This document shows, piece after piece, positions 17,661 through 28,908 of a stretch of DNA of 64,000 bases (its first letter is position 1; the number at the start of each line of letters is the position of its first letter). The DNA comes from Corticium candelabrum (taxonomy: Eukaryota > Porifera > Homoscleromorpha > Homosclerophorida > Plakinidae), in NCBI RefSeq assembly GCF_963422355.1, contig NC_085085.1:3261318-3325317 (forward strand), written 5' to 3'. The notes under the pieces were generated by a model. The model was not told the DNA's origin and made no database searches. It saw nothing but the letters and a program-made list of their open reading frames with translations. Made by a program: the position numbers and the translations under genes.

Positions 17661-20410
17661 TAATGCACAAAAACCTCTACCCCTAGTGCAAAAACCGCTA
17701 CCCCTAATGCAAAAAATCCCTACCCCTAATGCATAAAACCCTTAATGCAAAAAACCTACCCTTAATGCAAAAAAACCCCTACCCCTAATGCAAAACCCCT
17801 ACCCTTAATGCAAAAAACCCCTACGCCTAATGCAAAAAACCCCTACAAAAAAACCCCTACCCCTAATGCAAAATCCCCTAATGCAAAATCCCCTACCCCT
17901 ACCCCTAATGCAAAACCTCAACCCCTAATGCAAAAAACCCTTACCCCTAATGCAAAAAACCCCTAATGCAAAAACCCTACCCCTAATGCAAAAACCCTAC
18001 CCCTAATGCAAAAAATCTTTACCCCTAATGCATAAAACCCCTAATGCAAAAATCCTCTACCCCTAATGCAAAAAACCCCTACCCATAATGCAAAAAACCT
18101 CTACCTCTAATGCAAAAAACCCTTACCCCCAATGAAAAAAAACCCTACCCCTAATGCAAAAAACCCTTACGCCTAATGCAAAAAACCCCTAATGCAAAAA
18201 CCCCTAATGCAAAAAACCCCTAATGCAAAAAACCCCTACCCCTAATGCAAAAAACCCCTACCCCTAATGCAAAAAACCCCTACCTCTAATGCAAAAAACT
18301 TCCACCCCTAATGCAAAAAACCTACCCTTAATGCAAAAAACCTCTACCCCTAATGCAAAAAACCCTAACCCCTAATGCAAAAATCCCACCCCTGATGCAA
18401 AAAACTCCTACGCCTAATGCAAAAAACCCCTACCTCTAATGCAAAAAACCCCTACGCCTAATGCAAAAAACCCCTAATGCAAAAACCCTACCCTTAATGC
18501 AAAAAACTCCTACCTCTAATGCAAAAAACCTCTAACCCTAATGCAAAAAATCCCTACCCCTAATGAAAAAAACCCCTACCCCTAATGCAAAAAATCTTTA
18601 CCCCTAATGCATAAAACCCCTAATGCAAAACACCCCTACCCCTAATGCAAAAAACCCCTACCCCTAATGCAAAAAACCTCTACCTCTAATGCAAAAAACC
18701 CTTACCCCTGATGCAAAAAACTCCTACGCCTAATGCAAAAAACCCCTACCTCTAATGCAAAAAACCCCTACGCCTAATGCAAAAAACCCCTAATGCAAAA
18801 ACCCTACCCTTAATGCAAAAAACTCCTACCTCTAATGCAAAAAACCTCTAACCCTAATGCAAAAAATCCCTACCCCTAATGAAAAAAACCCCTACCCCTA
18901 ATGCAAAAAATCTTTACCCCTAATGCATAAAACCCCTAATGCAAAACACCCCTACTCCTAATGCAAAAAACCCCTACCCCTAATGCAAAAAACCTCTACC
19001 TCTAATGCAAAAAACCCTTACCCCCAATGCAAAAAACCCCTACCCCCAATGCAAAAAACCCCTACCCCTAATGCAAAAAACCCCTAATGCAAAAAACCCC
19101 TAATGCAAAAAACCCTACTCCTAATGCAAAAAACCCCTAATGCAAAAAACCCTAATGCAAAAAACCCCTAATGCAAAAACCCCTACCCCTAATGCAAAAA
19201 CCCCTACCCCTAATGCAAAAAACCCCTACCCATAATGCAAAAAACTTCCACCCCTAATGCAAAAAACCTACCCTTAATGCAAAAAACCTCTACCCATAAT
19301 GCAAAAAACCCTAACCCCTAATGCAAAAAATCCCACCCCTGATGCAAAAAACTCCTACGCCTAATGCAAAAAACCCCTACCCCTAATACAAAAAACCCCT
19401 AATGCAAAAAACCCTACCCTTAATGCAAAAAACTCCTACCTCTAATGCAAAAACCCCTACCCCTAATGCAAAAAACCCCTACCTTTAATGCAAAAAACCT
19501 CTACCTCTAATGCAAAAACTCTTACCCCCAATGCAAAAAACCCCTACCCATAATGCAAAAAACCCTTACGCCTAATGCAAAAAACCCCTAATGCAAAAAA
19601 CCCCTAATGCAAAAAACCCCTAATGCAAAAAAGCCCTACTCCTAATGCAAAAAAAACCCTAATGCAAAAACCCCTAATGCAAAAAACCCCTAATGCAAAA
19701 AACCCCTACCCCTAATGCAAAAAACCCTTACCCCTAATGCAAAAAAACTTCCACCCCTAATGCAAAAAACCTACCCTTAATGCAAAAAACCTCAACCCCT
19801 AATGCAAAAAACCCTAACCCCTAATGCAAAAAATCCCACCCCTGATGCAAAAAACTCCTACGCCTAATGCAAAAAACCCCGAATGCAAAAAACCCTACCC
19901 TTAATGCAAAAAACTCCTACCTCTAATGCAAAAAACCCCTACCCCTAATGCAAAAAACCCCTACCCCTAATGCAAAAAACCCCTACGCCTAATGCAAAAA
20001 ACCCCTAATGCAAAAAACCCTACCCTTAATGCAAAAAACTCCTACCTCTAATGCAAAAAACCCCTACCCCTAATGCAAAAAACCCCTACCCCTAATGCAA
20101 AAAACCCCTACGCCTAATGCAAAAAACCCCTAATGCAAAAAACCCTACCCTTAATGCAAAAAACTCCTACCTCTAATGCAAAAAACCCCTACCCCTAATG
20201 CAAAAAACCCCTAATGCAAAAAACCCCTACCCCTAATGAAAAAAACCCCTACCCCTAATGCAAAAAACCGCTACCCCTATTGCAAAAAACCCCTACGTCT
20301 AATGCAAAAAACCCCTATCCCTAATGCAAAAAACCCCTAATGCAAAAAACTCCTACCCCTAATCCAAAAAAACCCTACCTCTAATGCAAGAAAAAACCCT
20401 ACCCCCAATG
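17661..20410 (+). repeat. 2.75-kb minisatellite, basic unit CCCCTAATGCAAAAAA with an optional extra CCCCTA
   Basis: Well over 100 units of 16 to 22 bp alternate between CCCCTAATGCAAAAAA and a longer form with an added CCCCTA. Variants (CCTCTA, CGCCTA, CCCTTA, TTTACC) mark individual units and reveal higher-order copying: a 316-bp block at about 18391-18706 repeats at 18707-19022, and a 125-bp block repeats from 19861, 19986 and 20111. The plus strand is almost devoid of G outside ATGC; the minus strand carries GGGG runs in TTAGGGGTAGGGG, a G-quadruplex-prone arrangement. There are no open frames of note. Confidence 0.97.
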
Positions 20411-20439
20411 CGTGATTATTCTTATTTTGGCAGGTATCA

Positions 20440-21130
20440 CGCGCCATACTTGTCGAGTGCTTGTGATTGTGCCACATCGTCTGGGAGTGAGCAATTCTCG
20501 CGATCGGTAGTTACAAATAAAGCTAAAAGTTAGACTTAACCGCAAAAGTGATGCTGGCATATCGCCATAGGGCAGGCCAGATCATTGTTTTGTGTAGATT
20601 GGCTCGTGCTGGGGCACGCCCGGTTTGGCCATGCACGCCGGCTGTTTTGTGCAGATTGGCTCGTGCTTGCGCACGCCCGGTTCCGGTTTTGGCCGTGCAC
20701 AAAGGTTGTTTTGTGCAGATTGGCTCGTGCTTGCGCACGTCCGGTTGGCCGTACACAACGGTTGAAGGGTGAAGCAACTTAATATATATGTTAGCTTTGA
20801 CAGTGGCTTCAAAACTTGAGGGCTTAAGCCTGATATTTGCAGATCTATTCTTTAGACAATTTTGTGGAATCCATAAAAGTTTTCTATTGAAAAATTGCAA
20901 TTTTCCAGAGATCCAGAGACATAAAAAATGTTGAACACACTATCGATCGCTTGTGCGTTTGTTTACGGTGATTAGGTTTAAATTCTCCTAACTACAGTAA
21001 TTTCCTCTCTCAAAAAACGCTAAAAGGTAAACGAAAAGTTAACAATGTCAGTAAAACAACAGCAGCGATGGTCAGGAAGATTAAACGGTAAAAGTTTTTG
21101 TACTGGCGTTATCGTCTACACTCATAGTCT
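20440..21130 (+). repeat. Dispersed repeat R1, copy A (5' truncated)
   Basis: Shares with 33448-34470 and 45420-46960 an ordered set of blocks: GTCACATCG...GGGAGTGAGC, AATTCTCGCGATCG, GATGCTGGCATATCGCCAT, GGCAGGCCAGATCATT, GCAAATCTAATCT-like, CTATCGATCGCTTGTGCGTT, TTTCCTCTCTCAA, GGTAAACGAAAAGTTAACAA and TTTTGTACTGGCG. The first half seen in the other copies is absent; the copy begins within 40 bp of the minisatellite end. No protein, LTR ends or poly(A) tail is apparent, so the class is unknown. Confidence 0.8.
20585..20765 (+). repeat. Local tandem triplication inside R1 copy A
   Basis: About 60-bp units containing GATTGGCTCGTGCTTGCGCA and a CGCCCGGTT motif occur three times; the equivalent position in copies B and C has one related unit (GTGTAGATATTGGCCGTGCT). 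This is an expansion private to copy A. Confidence 0.8.
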
Positions 21131-21910
21131 CGAGCAGCCAGCCCCTCCCCCTTTTGACTTCCGTTGGACGTCAGCTACAGCGTTAGAGCTAGCAACAGGA
21201 CGAGCAGTCTGTCCTACACTTTCATTGGCTTCCGTACTGTCACGTACGGATGTTGCGTGATCATGCACTTTCTAGCTATCTAGGTGAGACGTCGTCCTTG
21301 TACGTAGACGGTAATTGTTGAATGCTGTTCGTTTCCCTTTAGTACGACACAGGTGACTACGTACTGTACGTCAGCAGCCAAAGTGAACAAGGGTTGACGT
21401 ACTTTTGCGAGAGAGAAGAAGTGGGCTAACGAGGTAACATGTTGTGCGTGGGTTTTTTGTTGTCAACCGTTGCTTTCAGTTGTCTGCATATATATTGCTT
21501 TGTATTTGTTGGTCGGGGACAGTTTGCAGTACCATTCTCGTCAATTAGTCCTACAGCCCACGGTCAGTTTTTCAAAAGTCCGTCGTCCCAATGGTTCGAT
21601 CTAAATTTTATTATTGATATCTCGACAGACGACATAGAAGAGTGCGAATTTAACATTAGCTAGTCTGGAGAAGTGTCCAAAGTGATAAAACCAAAGATAC
21701 TCTGCGTTGCCATAGCAACCAAGGTTTATTACTCAAAACGGCAATCTTATCTAATCCATCTTATCTAATCAAGTTAGTAGTCTAACTATATAGTATTTTA
21801 ACTTTGTCAAAATAAAGTAAAATAATCTAAATGTGTCTTTCTAGTCTATATTATTACTATGTGTGCGGCAAACTTGAAGCAAATTAACAACTAGCTAAAG
21901 GTAAGTCAGC
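21131..21910. other. Stretch without a recognised gene
   Basis: An ATG-started 74-codon plus-strand frame at 21439-21663 begins with a hydrophobic run that could be a signal peptide, but has no known domain or splice context. Otherwise unremarkable. Confidence 0.35.
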
Positions 21911-21914
21911 TGCT

Positions 21915-24190
21915 CTAGAACTCTGCTTTATCATCACTCCCTTCGCTGTCTGTTTTACGTCTACATGAAGCGGTTTGGTTGTCACAGTCTTCACAACCAC
22001 AAGCATCTGTACAAGGCATCCCTTCACGTACGCAAGGACGTCGACGTGAACTACATTCGGTATGACAACGGCAATTGACTAAAACCAGTAGGTCATCAGG
22101 TGCTGGTTTCCGTGTCATCCATTTCATTGTTAATTGATCATTCACAATTTCCCACCCATACCCACAAGGAAAGGGTACAACCGGTTTGGCTTGAAGAGCT
22201 CTTACTCAAACTGCGGCTTGATAGTTAGCTCTCTGCACGTGCATCTGTAGGGCGTCCTGGGTTGGGGGAAGATTGTCGCCTTGTGCACCCTTTACAGAGA
22301 ACAGCTCGTACCTGCAGTCATTAATGGAATTCGTCTTTGATCCATACAACTGGCAAACAAACGTTTCGCATACAGTAAACAAATCATCAGAAACATTAAA
22401 TGTACCACCAAGTCGTTGAATACCATCACATAATTGCGAATTCGATTGCAGCAATTGTAAACCAGTCTTTTTCCCTCGGCTATTGAAAGCAGATGTAGTA
22501 TCACAGCCAGTTAGAGCGTGTAATCCTGAAAGTGCGTCGCAAACGTTTTCACTAACGGAATTTTTCACAGCTTGAATGTCAATAAACCGTGAGCGCGTTT
22601 TAGTCCTTTTTCGAAAAAATATGCGAGCGGGGATGCCAGGACACAAAGAGCAAGCCAGAATGGTAACGTCCGTATCTGATGATCGTATCACTACACTTCC
22701 GAAACCCATAGTAGCCGCATGTGCTGCATGAAGTAGCAAACGAGTGGCAGCTTCTTCATGACAACATTCCAGATCTGCTACACATAGGGCAGTAAATGCA
22801 ACTCCATCACTGCTTGTTAGAAGGGTGCATTTGGCATCGTGAGTCACGTAAAATAGGCGATGATGAAGACGTTCAGCATATTCTGGTCGGATCCATTCTT
22901 GCAAGAGAAACTCTGAGAGATTTGTCTTGTTACTGTCAAGCGATAAGTACTTCTTCCACTGTGGTGGACACTTCTGCAATCGATTAGCTATGTTAATTTT
23001 TACTGTTTTTCTCTCTGGCTTTGTTCGCAACGTTTGATGCTATGAGTAGGGTATCTGTCGACCACAAAATCGATCCGGACAGAACCAGACAAGAAAACTG
23101 CTGTATCTACATCAAACGCCTTCATGGCAAGATCTGCAAATGTAGCTGGGATTGTACCTCAACTTTGCAGCAATGCCATGGCATCAATCCTCCACGTAGC
23201 ATTGCCAGGCACATTTTCAGCAGGAGGACTGTCTTTCTCTAACAGATCGAGCAGTTTTGACTTTGTAGTTTTTGCCAAGTTTCCATCCACTGACGTTAGA
23301 GACCAAGGGAGAGGACCTAGTTCGTAGCAAAGAACGTCACGCATATATAAAGATCTAGTCTGTGCTACAATTAGTAACCTAGCAAATAGGTTTCGATCAG
23401 CACGCACGATTACTTCTTGTCCTTTCACTTTACAGATTTTGTTTTTACCTGTGCCGAGAATGTCTTAGGCTTCAGTTTGGGAAGAGGATCGTAAAAGCTA
23501 ACTTTTTGAGGACTTCAGTCTTTCGTTAATAAACTGAACAAAGCGTTTTTCTCCGATGGTGTAAGCATTTAGTATATCTGCTGCTATGTCATCGTTGACA
23601 ACGACACCAGACGAAGTACTAAAAGATTAGTGATGTCTTCAACTGCAAATGGATTGCTTCCTGTTTTGATTGATTCAAGAACAGCCTGTACAGAAGCTTC
23701 ATCTTTCTTGATACGGTTTGCTCCACAATCCTTGTGCAATCTCTTTGTGTTTTCGCACAGTCCTGCCATGTCCAAACAGTTTCGGGGGATCTCAGTACGC
23801 CGATGAGCGCTAGCAATCCATTTCTGAACGGCTCCGGTTTTTTTTACTAAAACCTATAATGCCGCCCTTGGTCTTCGAGTCACGATTAATAGTTTGTTCA
23901 ATTGCTTGGTCTACTGGAATTTGCCTAGATGCCCAGTTACTGCGTTGCACACAAAATTCGCCCTTAAGAAATTCCTTGTGGGCATCTACGGTAGATGATC
24001 ATGAGTCCTAGGTAAAACAGTCATTTCACACCAATAGAGCGTCAGGTACCGGCTACAATTTACTCTGTCGTAAGCAAAGAACCATGGTATCATCTTTCGT
24101 ATTGTCAGCAAGTGTAACTTGCAATCACTTGTTCGAGTTGAACGAATATAATCAAGAAGAATACCTACCATTTTGGTGTACGATAGCCAC
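21915..24190 (-). pseudogene. Broken copy of an uncharacterised high-copy gene family with a Cys-rich C-terminal module
   Basis: Minus-strand pieces in order: WLSYTKMVGILLDYIRSTR and MIPWFFAYDRVN (about 24190-23990); VDQAIEQTINRDSKTKGG (about 23920-23870); DCGANRIKKDEASVQAV (about 23725); YELGPLPWSLTSVDGNLAKT (about 23310); YVTHDAKC, HEEAATRLLLHAAHAA, IRSSDTDVTILACSLCPG, LSGLHALTGCDTTSAF (22990-22470); a conserved tail with QRANYQAA and, in the same frame, WMTRKPAPDD and CRCHTECSSRRRPC...CGCEDC (22145-21990). I know this architecture from many uncharacterised cnidarian, sponge and fish proteins; its biochemical role is unknown, and its copy number suggests a mobile origin. Damage: TGA at 22206-22208 where a Trp is expected, TGA at 23159-23161, a frame change near 23030 and one in an A-run near 23845. 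Confidence 0.65.
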
Positions 24191-24191
24191 A

Positions 24192-24640
24192 GCTGCACGT
24201 GACTTACCGGATGATGACTGTGACTCAACCGGACACTTACAAGTAAAGACAATTTGGAAAAATGAAAGTAGTGCGTCTCAATTGAATAGTTGAGTTGTAG
24301 GCACAGTGAGAGAAATTAACACTTGTAAAAGTGAGGGTTGTAGTGACAGTACACATTTAGCCCTAAAAAGAATGTCTAGCTACAGCTCTAGCTGTGTGTT
24401 GTACGTGTGTTAGTCTGCCTCAGTGGGAACTGCATTACTGTGGTGATGCGATAGAAATAAATATTATTATTATTATATTATTATTACATCATTCCTAGAT
24501 TGCACCACACTAAAGCAGCAATGTGCTATACGGATGATGTAATGCAACAAGTAATTCATGGATGTCTTTATCATCACTGCAACGCATGCTATGCGAGCTG
24601 CACGTGACTTACCGGATGATGACTGTTTTTTTTGACTCAC
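24192..24640 (+). repeat. Direct repeat AGCTGCACGTGACTTACCGG, two copies, at the truncated end of the family gene
   Basis: AGCTGCACGTGACTTACCGG followed by ATGATGACTGT occurs at 24190-24221 and again at 24596-24627. The motif resembles the subterminal array at 2045-2205. The first copy lies exactly where the homology of the minus-strand family gene stops, so the repeat may be an element end or a rearrangement junction. 24641-25160 has no recognisable feature apart from a short TTA-rich run near 24465. Confidence 0.6.
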
Positions 24641-25161
24641 CAGTACTAACAGATAGACTATACCGCATGCTGTGAAAATTTAATTGGCCTGAATGGCCAG
24701 TGCTCTTGTTCTGGTCCTAAACTCAGTAGTATAAGTTCTGGTAGTTGCTGTAGCAGTTAACGTTGCAGCTGCAGTTGTAACAGCAGTAGAATCACAGAGT
24801 TACACTTTGTCATGTCCCGGATAATAGACACGGAACTCCTGACTCGCGCAAACGTGCGGCTTCAAGCTTCGATTTTCAGCAGAATAATAAATAATCAAGT
24901 ACGAAGCAACCTGTTTTAGCAAGTGAGAAGCTGGTTTAGACAACGGCAGTGTAGGTTGTCATGACAACTAGGTGACGACTAGAGACGCCCCCGTTCTCGA
25001 TGAAAGGACACTTCGTTTTGACTCTAGACAAACAAACAGCCTATTCTAGTCCTAGACTAGCGATTTAGCTAATAAAATTTAGATCGGACTGTTGGGGCTA
25101 CGGAACTTAGAAAACAGCTGCATTTCTGCTGTGGGCCGTAGGACTAAATTATATTAGTGTA

Positions 25162-25930
25162 ATGTACATGTCTGGTCAAATGCTGGTGAAACATACTCAA
25201 CTGGAGGTGTCCATAGAGGAAACTAGAATAGCAATGTCATACACAAAGTTGAAAGAAAAGCAAAAAGAGGCCATCACTGCATTTGTGCGAGGAATAGACA
25301 CCAACAGGCTATGGGAAGTCGATAATATTTAGTATGCTGCCTCTAGCGTTTGACAAACTGCAAGGTTGGTTTCATGTAATATCTATCAAATTCATTGTAA
25401 TTATGAAAGGTAGGGGCAGTACCTGTTTGTTCCTTTAATAGGTTGCCGAGGTAGTATAGTAGTTTGTGTCTTATGATGGATCAGCAAACAAAACTGTCTC
25501 CTAGAGGAATTTCATGTGAGTTTGTCGGTGAGGCACAGTGCAATGAAACTGCAATAAAGGAGGTGCTATCAGGCAGAGTGCAGCCTGTTTTCATCAGCCC
25601 TGATAACCTTATCGGAAACCCCTTGTACAGAAATACGCTTCTGAAACCAAGGTATAAAGAGAATTTGGTGGCACTGGTTGTTGATGAAGCACACTGTGTC
25701 AAGACATGCTATGAGATCAACAGTTGATTTTCTCCCTGTTTTAGTACTAGAGTTGTTACTTTTGTGGAGATGACTTTTGTGTTGCCTTTGCACACGTTGG
25801 TGATATCAGAAGTGTAATTCCTGAGGAAGTGCATGTAATGGCTCTCACAGCAACTTTGCAAGATCCTAATTGCAAGATCCTAGTTAAAATGAGGACATTG
25901 AAAAATGAGTGGATGGTTTTGAGATAATTA
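25162..25930 (+). pseudogene. RecQ-like DEAD/DEAH helicase fragment
   Basis: The N-terminal piece reads TKLKEKQKEAITAFVRG, followed, after a frame change, by PTGYGKS (Walker A, 25301-25321) and MLPLAFDKLQ. A GT at 25365 and AG at 25441 delimit a 77-bp intron. The second piece has LMMDQQTKLSPRGI, QPVFISPDNLIGNP and VVDEAHCVKT (motif II DEAH, about 25680-25700). A third piece (25766-25925) reads GDDFCVAFAHVGDIRSVIP and VMALTATLQD (motif III-like). These are the first helicase-lobe motifs of RecQ family enzymes, which unwind DNA in repair. The second lobe is missing and the frame is broken, so this is a truncated pseudogene. Such RecQ-like genes are multi-copy in some marine invertebrates, so a mobile or duplicated origin is possible. 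Confidence 0.65.
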
Positions 25931-26365
25931 ATCTATGAATAGTGTATGCAAGCCAATCGAAAGCCATTACATGACACACTACCTCCGCACGTTAGGCCAT
26001 GCTTATAACTAGCGTGCGGTAGACGGTGTATATACCAAATAGATATAGTATTTTTTGTCCATGCTCCCATAAGACTCTAGAACAAGCACCAGGCATCACA
26101 CTCTGACACATATTTCTGAGATAATAGAAATTATATTTATCACAAGGGGACAAACTGCACAATCCAGAGAAAGATGTGTCAGCAATAACATCAAAGGTAC
26201 ACAGTATATAACGTGCAGTGACTGCAAGTGTCAAGCGTGCGTGCATCAGGTGTGCAAATGTCTCTGTCGTGTCTGTCTCTGTCTGCTAGTAACGTAATGC
26301 ACTATCATGCAAGGTAATACCGTATGAATGTATATGTATATGTACTATTACGATGGCCGGTTCGA
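25931..26365. other. Stretch without a recognised gene
   Basis: Only short unconvincing frames. A GGTTCGAGTTCC at about 26355 resembles an RNA polymerase III B box but no tRNA fold surrounds it. Confidence 0.35.
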
Positions 26366-26367
26366 GT

Positions 26368-26515
26368 TCCACTTTCCATTATCCTACTTCCAACTTCCAT
26401 TTTCCCACTCCCGCTTCCCTTCTTCCCACTTCCGCTTACATTTTTCCCACTTCCGCTTTTATTCCTCCCACTTCCGCTTCCATTCTTCCCGCTTCCGCTA
26501 CCATTCTGCCGTGGT
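26368..26515 (+). repeat. Pyrimidine-rich minisatellite, unit about CCCACTTCCGCTTCCATTCT
   Basis: Seven to eight imperfect units of about 20 bp with a strongly C+T-rich plus strand. Open frames over it are repeat artefacts. Confidence 0.9.
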
Positions 26516-26582
26516 TTTATTCCTAAACCTACTAGAACTAAAATTTTAGAACTTTCTCTAAACTATGCGCCTTACCAGTCAC

Positions 26583-26640
26583 ATAGTTATTAGTCACGTG
26601 GGTATTAGTCACGTGGTTATTAGTCACGTCTCCAATAGTC
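26583..26640 (+). repeat. Short tandem repeat with TAGTCACGTGG units
   Basis: Three to four units of ATTAGTCACGTGGTT-like sequence (about 16 bp), each bringing a CACGT or CACGTG E-box-like core. Confidence 0.8.
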
Positions 26641-26664
26641 AAATATCAGTCATGTGGCTTTTGC

Positions 26665-26686
26665 AACATGATGAATTCATCATGTT
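26665..26686. other. Perfect 22-bp palindrome
   Basis: The arm AACATGATGAA is followed at once by its exact reverse complement, giving a 22-bp perfect palindrome centred on GAATTC. 26690-27748 after it holds no convincing gene. Confidence 0.85.
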
Positions 26687-27748
26687 AACGTGTACACTGT
26701 ACATGTTGAAGGTGACGCCACCATGCCACTTTCGACCACTTTCTACCACAGGCAGATGTTCTACTCAACGTCAATTCGATTCTTTGCTCAAAAGCACAGG
26801 GGACCCGAAGACGGCAAACAAGGTTCGCAGAGTTGCGTGCTCGAAGCTGACGCTGGCATGCCGCCTTCGTTAGACGTCGATTGCAGAAGTAAACAAAAGA
26901 CATGGCGACGGGAAAGTCCTATACTTAGTAGATAAGCGGTCTGCATGTGTTTTCATGTATGAGCATTCCTAGATATCTTGTCTTACTGAGTTGTCTCCTC
27001 AGGCCTGTGTGATGGTTTACGAGCAGAAGATTTAGTTAATCAAAATATTGTTATTGTGACTGTAATCACAACGTCATCTTTGGGGATGGTTGACTCTTAT
27101 GTCATTGAACATCTAAATGTTTACAGGTATCAAATTATCAATGGCCATAATCATTCCAGTTGTACAAACTGAATTGTCAGATAGCTGTTGAAGACACATT
27201 TGTACATGATTCTAATCACTATTTTACAGTATTGCAGTATTTACAATGTACACTCATTATTGTATTGAGATAGTTAGGCAGTTTGACATGTTTTTTGTAT
27301 GTACAAGACCTCCTATTCATCTAAAAATGTGTTGGTAACATGACACCATTGATGTGCTGGCCAGTTTCAACGCACGTCCTAGAGAGGGATCTGCTATAGT
27401 ATTTTATTTTCAATTATCCGAATCCCAATTATCGGATGTTGTGTCACGAAAGTACCAAATTTATAGTAATAACTCATTCAATCTGACATAAAGTCGAAAC
27501 TGGGCACATTTCTTTCATAAAGTGTTTCTAGGATGCTCACTCACTGTTTAGCTGATCAATTTGATTAATGCAACTGAGGTGGGAAGGCAACAAGTAGTGA
27601 AATTCGAGCTCTCTGATTAGTGAACACCTGCCAGCAACACCTTTATTGACAACTGGAAGGGTTTTAGGGTACGATGCTCCCCAGACTTACAGAGTATGCA
27701 TATTACACCATGTAAAACTGAGAGGTGGAGCAAGGCATTGAAAGCTTC

Positions 27749-27960
<212 letters not shown>

Positions 27961-28049
27961 AAAGAGTTGATGAATGATGATATTTCAGCAGCTGCCTAAC
28001 CACAGACTATGTAAGGTCATTTAGTTTCTCATGCAATTGCACAGCTGTA

Positions 28050-28168
28050 ATCAATGGATAATTGAATGTCTCAATTGGATAGTTGAATGCCTAATTTAGA
28101 TAATTGATTGCCTGAATCGGATAATTGAATGCTGGATTTGGACAACTGAACACCGGATTTGGATAATA
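28050..28168 (+). repeat. Degenerate 22-bp tandem repeat
   Basis: Five to six units close to GGATAATTGAATGCCTGAAT. Confidence 0.8.
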
Positions 28169-28369
28169 GTATATGTTGCTGTTTGTTGGCTAGTGAGAGA
28201 AACTCCAGGACTCCATGGAGGGCGCTACAGAGATCTCTTTGGACGCCTGGCTTACTTTGATTTGACGATATGGAACTCTTAGTAATCATTATATATCTCG
28301 AAAATGTTGTTGCTATGGCAGCAGAAACGGGCAAAGACAATCCTTTGTAAATGTGTAATCAGTGGGCAG

Positions 28370-28560
28370 TGACTTCTACTCTTTAGCACTTGAATCACTT
28401 GGAGTGTGGTCACCAGACAGTTTTGAGGCACTAAAAGCTATTATTTCCAAAGACTGTGATATTGGCTATATCTTTCTTATTGGCATTCAGAGTCTATTGG
28501 AATAGTTATCAGTAAGAAACAAGAATGATTTCGTAGGACAGAGTTTCTTGTACCACGGCA
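28370..28560 (+). pseudogene. Possible C-terminal fragment of a retroelement reverse-transcriptase-type protein
   Basis: The plus-strand frame reads FYSLALESLGVWSPDSF, EALKAIISKDCDIGY and IQSLLE before a stop. The pattern (a hydrophobic-Glu/Asp-x-x-Gly-x-Trp motif followed by a helix and a Leu-x-x-Leu-Ser segment) resembles the extreme C-terminus of intron-less retroelement proteins common in cnidarians. The match is short and I am unsure of it. A 54-bp tandem duplication (ACATACAAACTTA...) follows at about 28583-28690. Confidence 0.3.
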
Positions 28561-28908
28561 AATCCCTTCTCTATTTTGTGAACATACAAACTTAGCTTGC
28601 AATGATAGTCAACACAACAGAAAAACAACAGGTAACATACAAACTTAACTGCTTGCAATGAGAGCCAAGACAACAGAAAAAACCCAACTGGTTATGAAGA
28701 ACTGTTTAAGAGAACTGCATGCAATAATACTGTAGTCGAAACAGAGAAGATAGCTCAAGAACAACTAGTTATGTTTAAACAGCAACTAGTCAGTTGGACT
28801 GAGATGCCTTGACTGTTGCTAGTTCCTGTAGGACGACAGTCATAGATGGATGGCCACGTGGCTCATACAGGAGGCAAGATTGACATAGGGCAAAAATTAA
28901 GTCTGGCA

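Noticed and set aside
17661..20410. Telomeric or CRISPR array
   Set aside because: CCCTAA occurs only as part of a larger unit ending in TGCAAAAAA, not as tandem telomere repeats, and there are no unique spacers of constant length as in CRISPR; it is a minisatellite.
26345..26375. tRNA gene or tRNA-derived SINE (GGTTCGAGTTCC B-box-like)
   Set aside because: No cloverleaf stems or A box at the right distance could be found around it.
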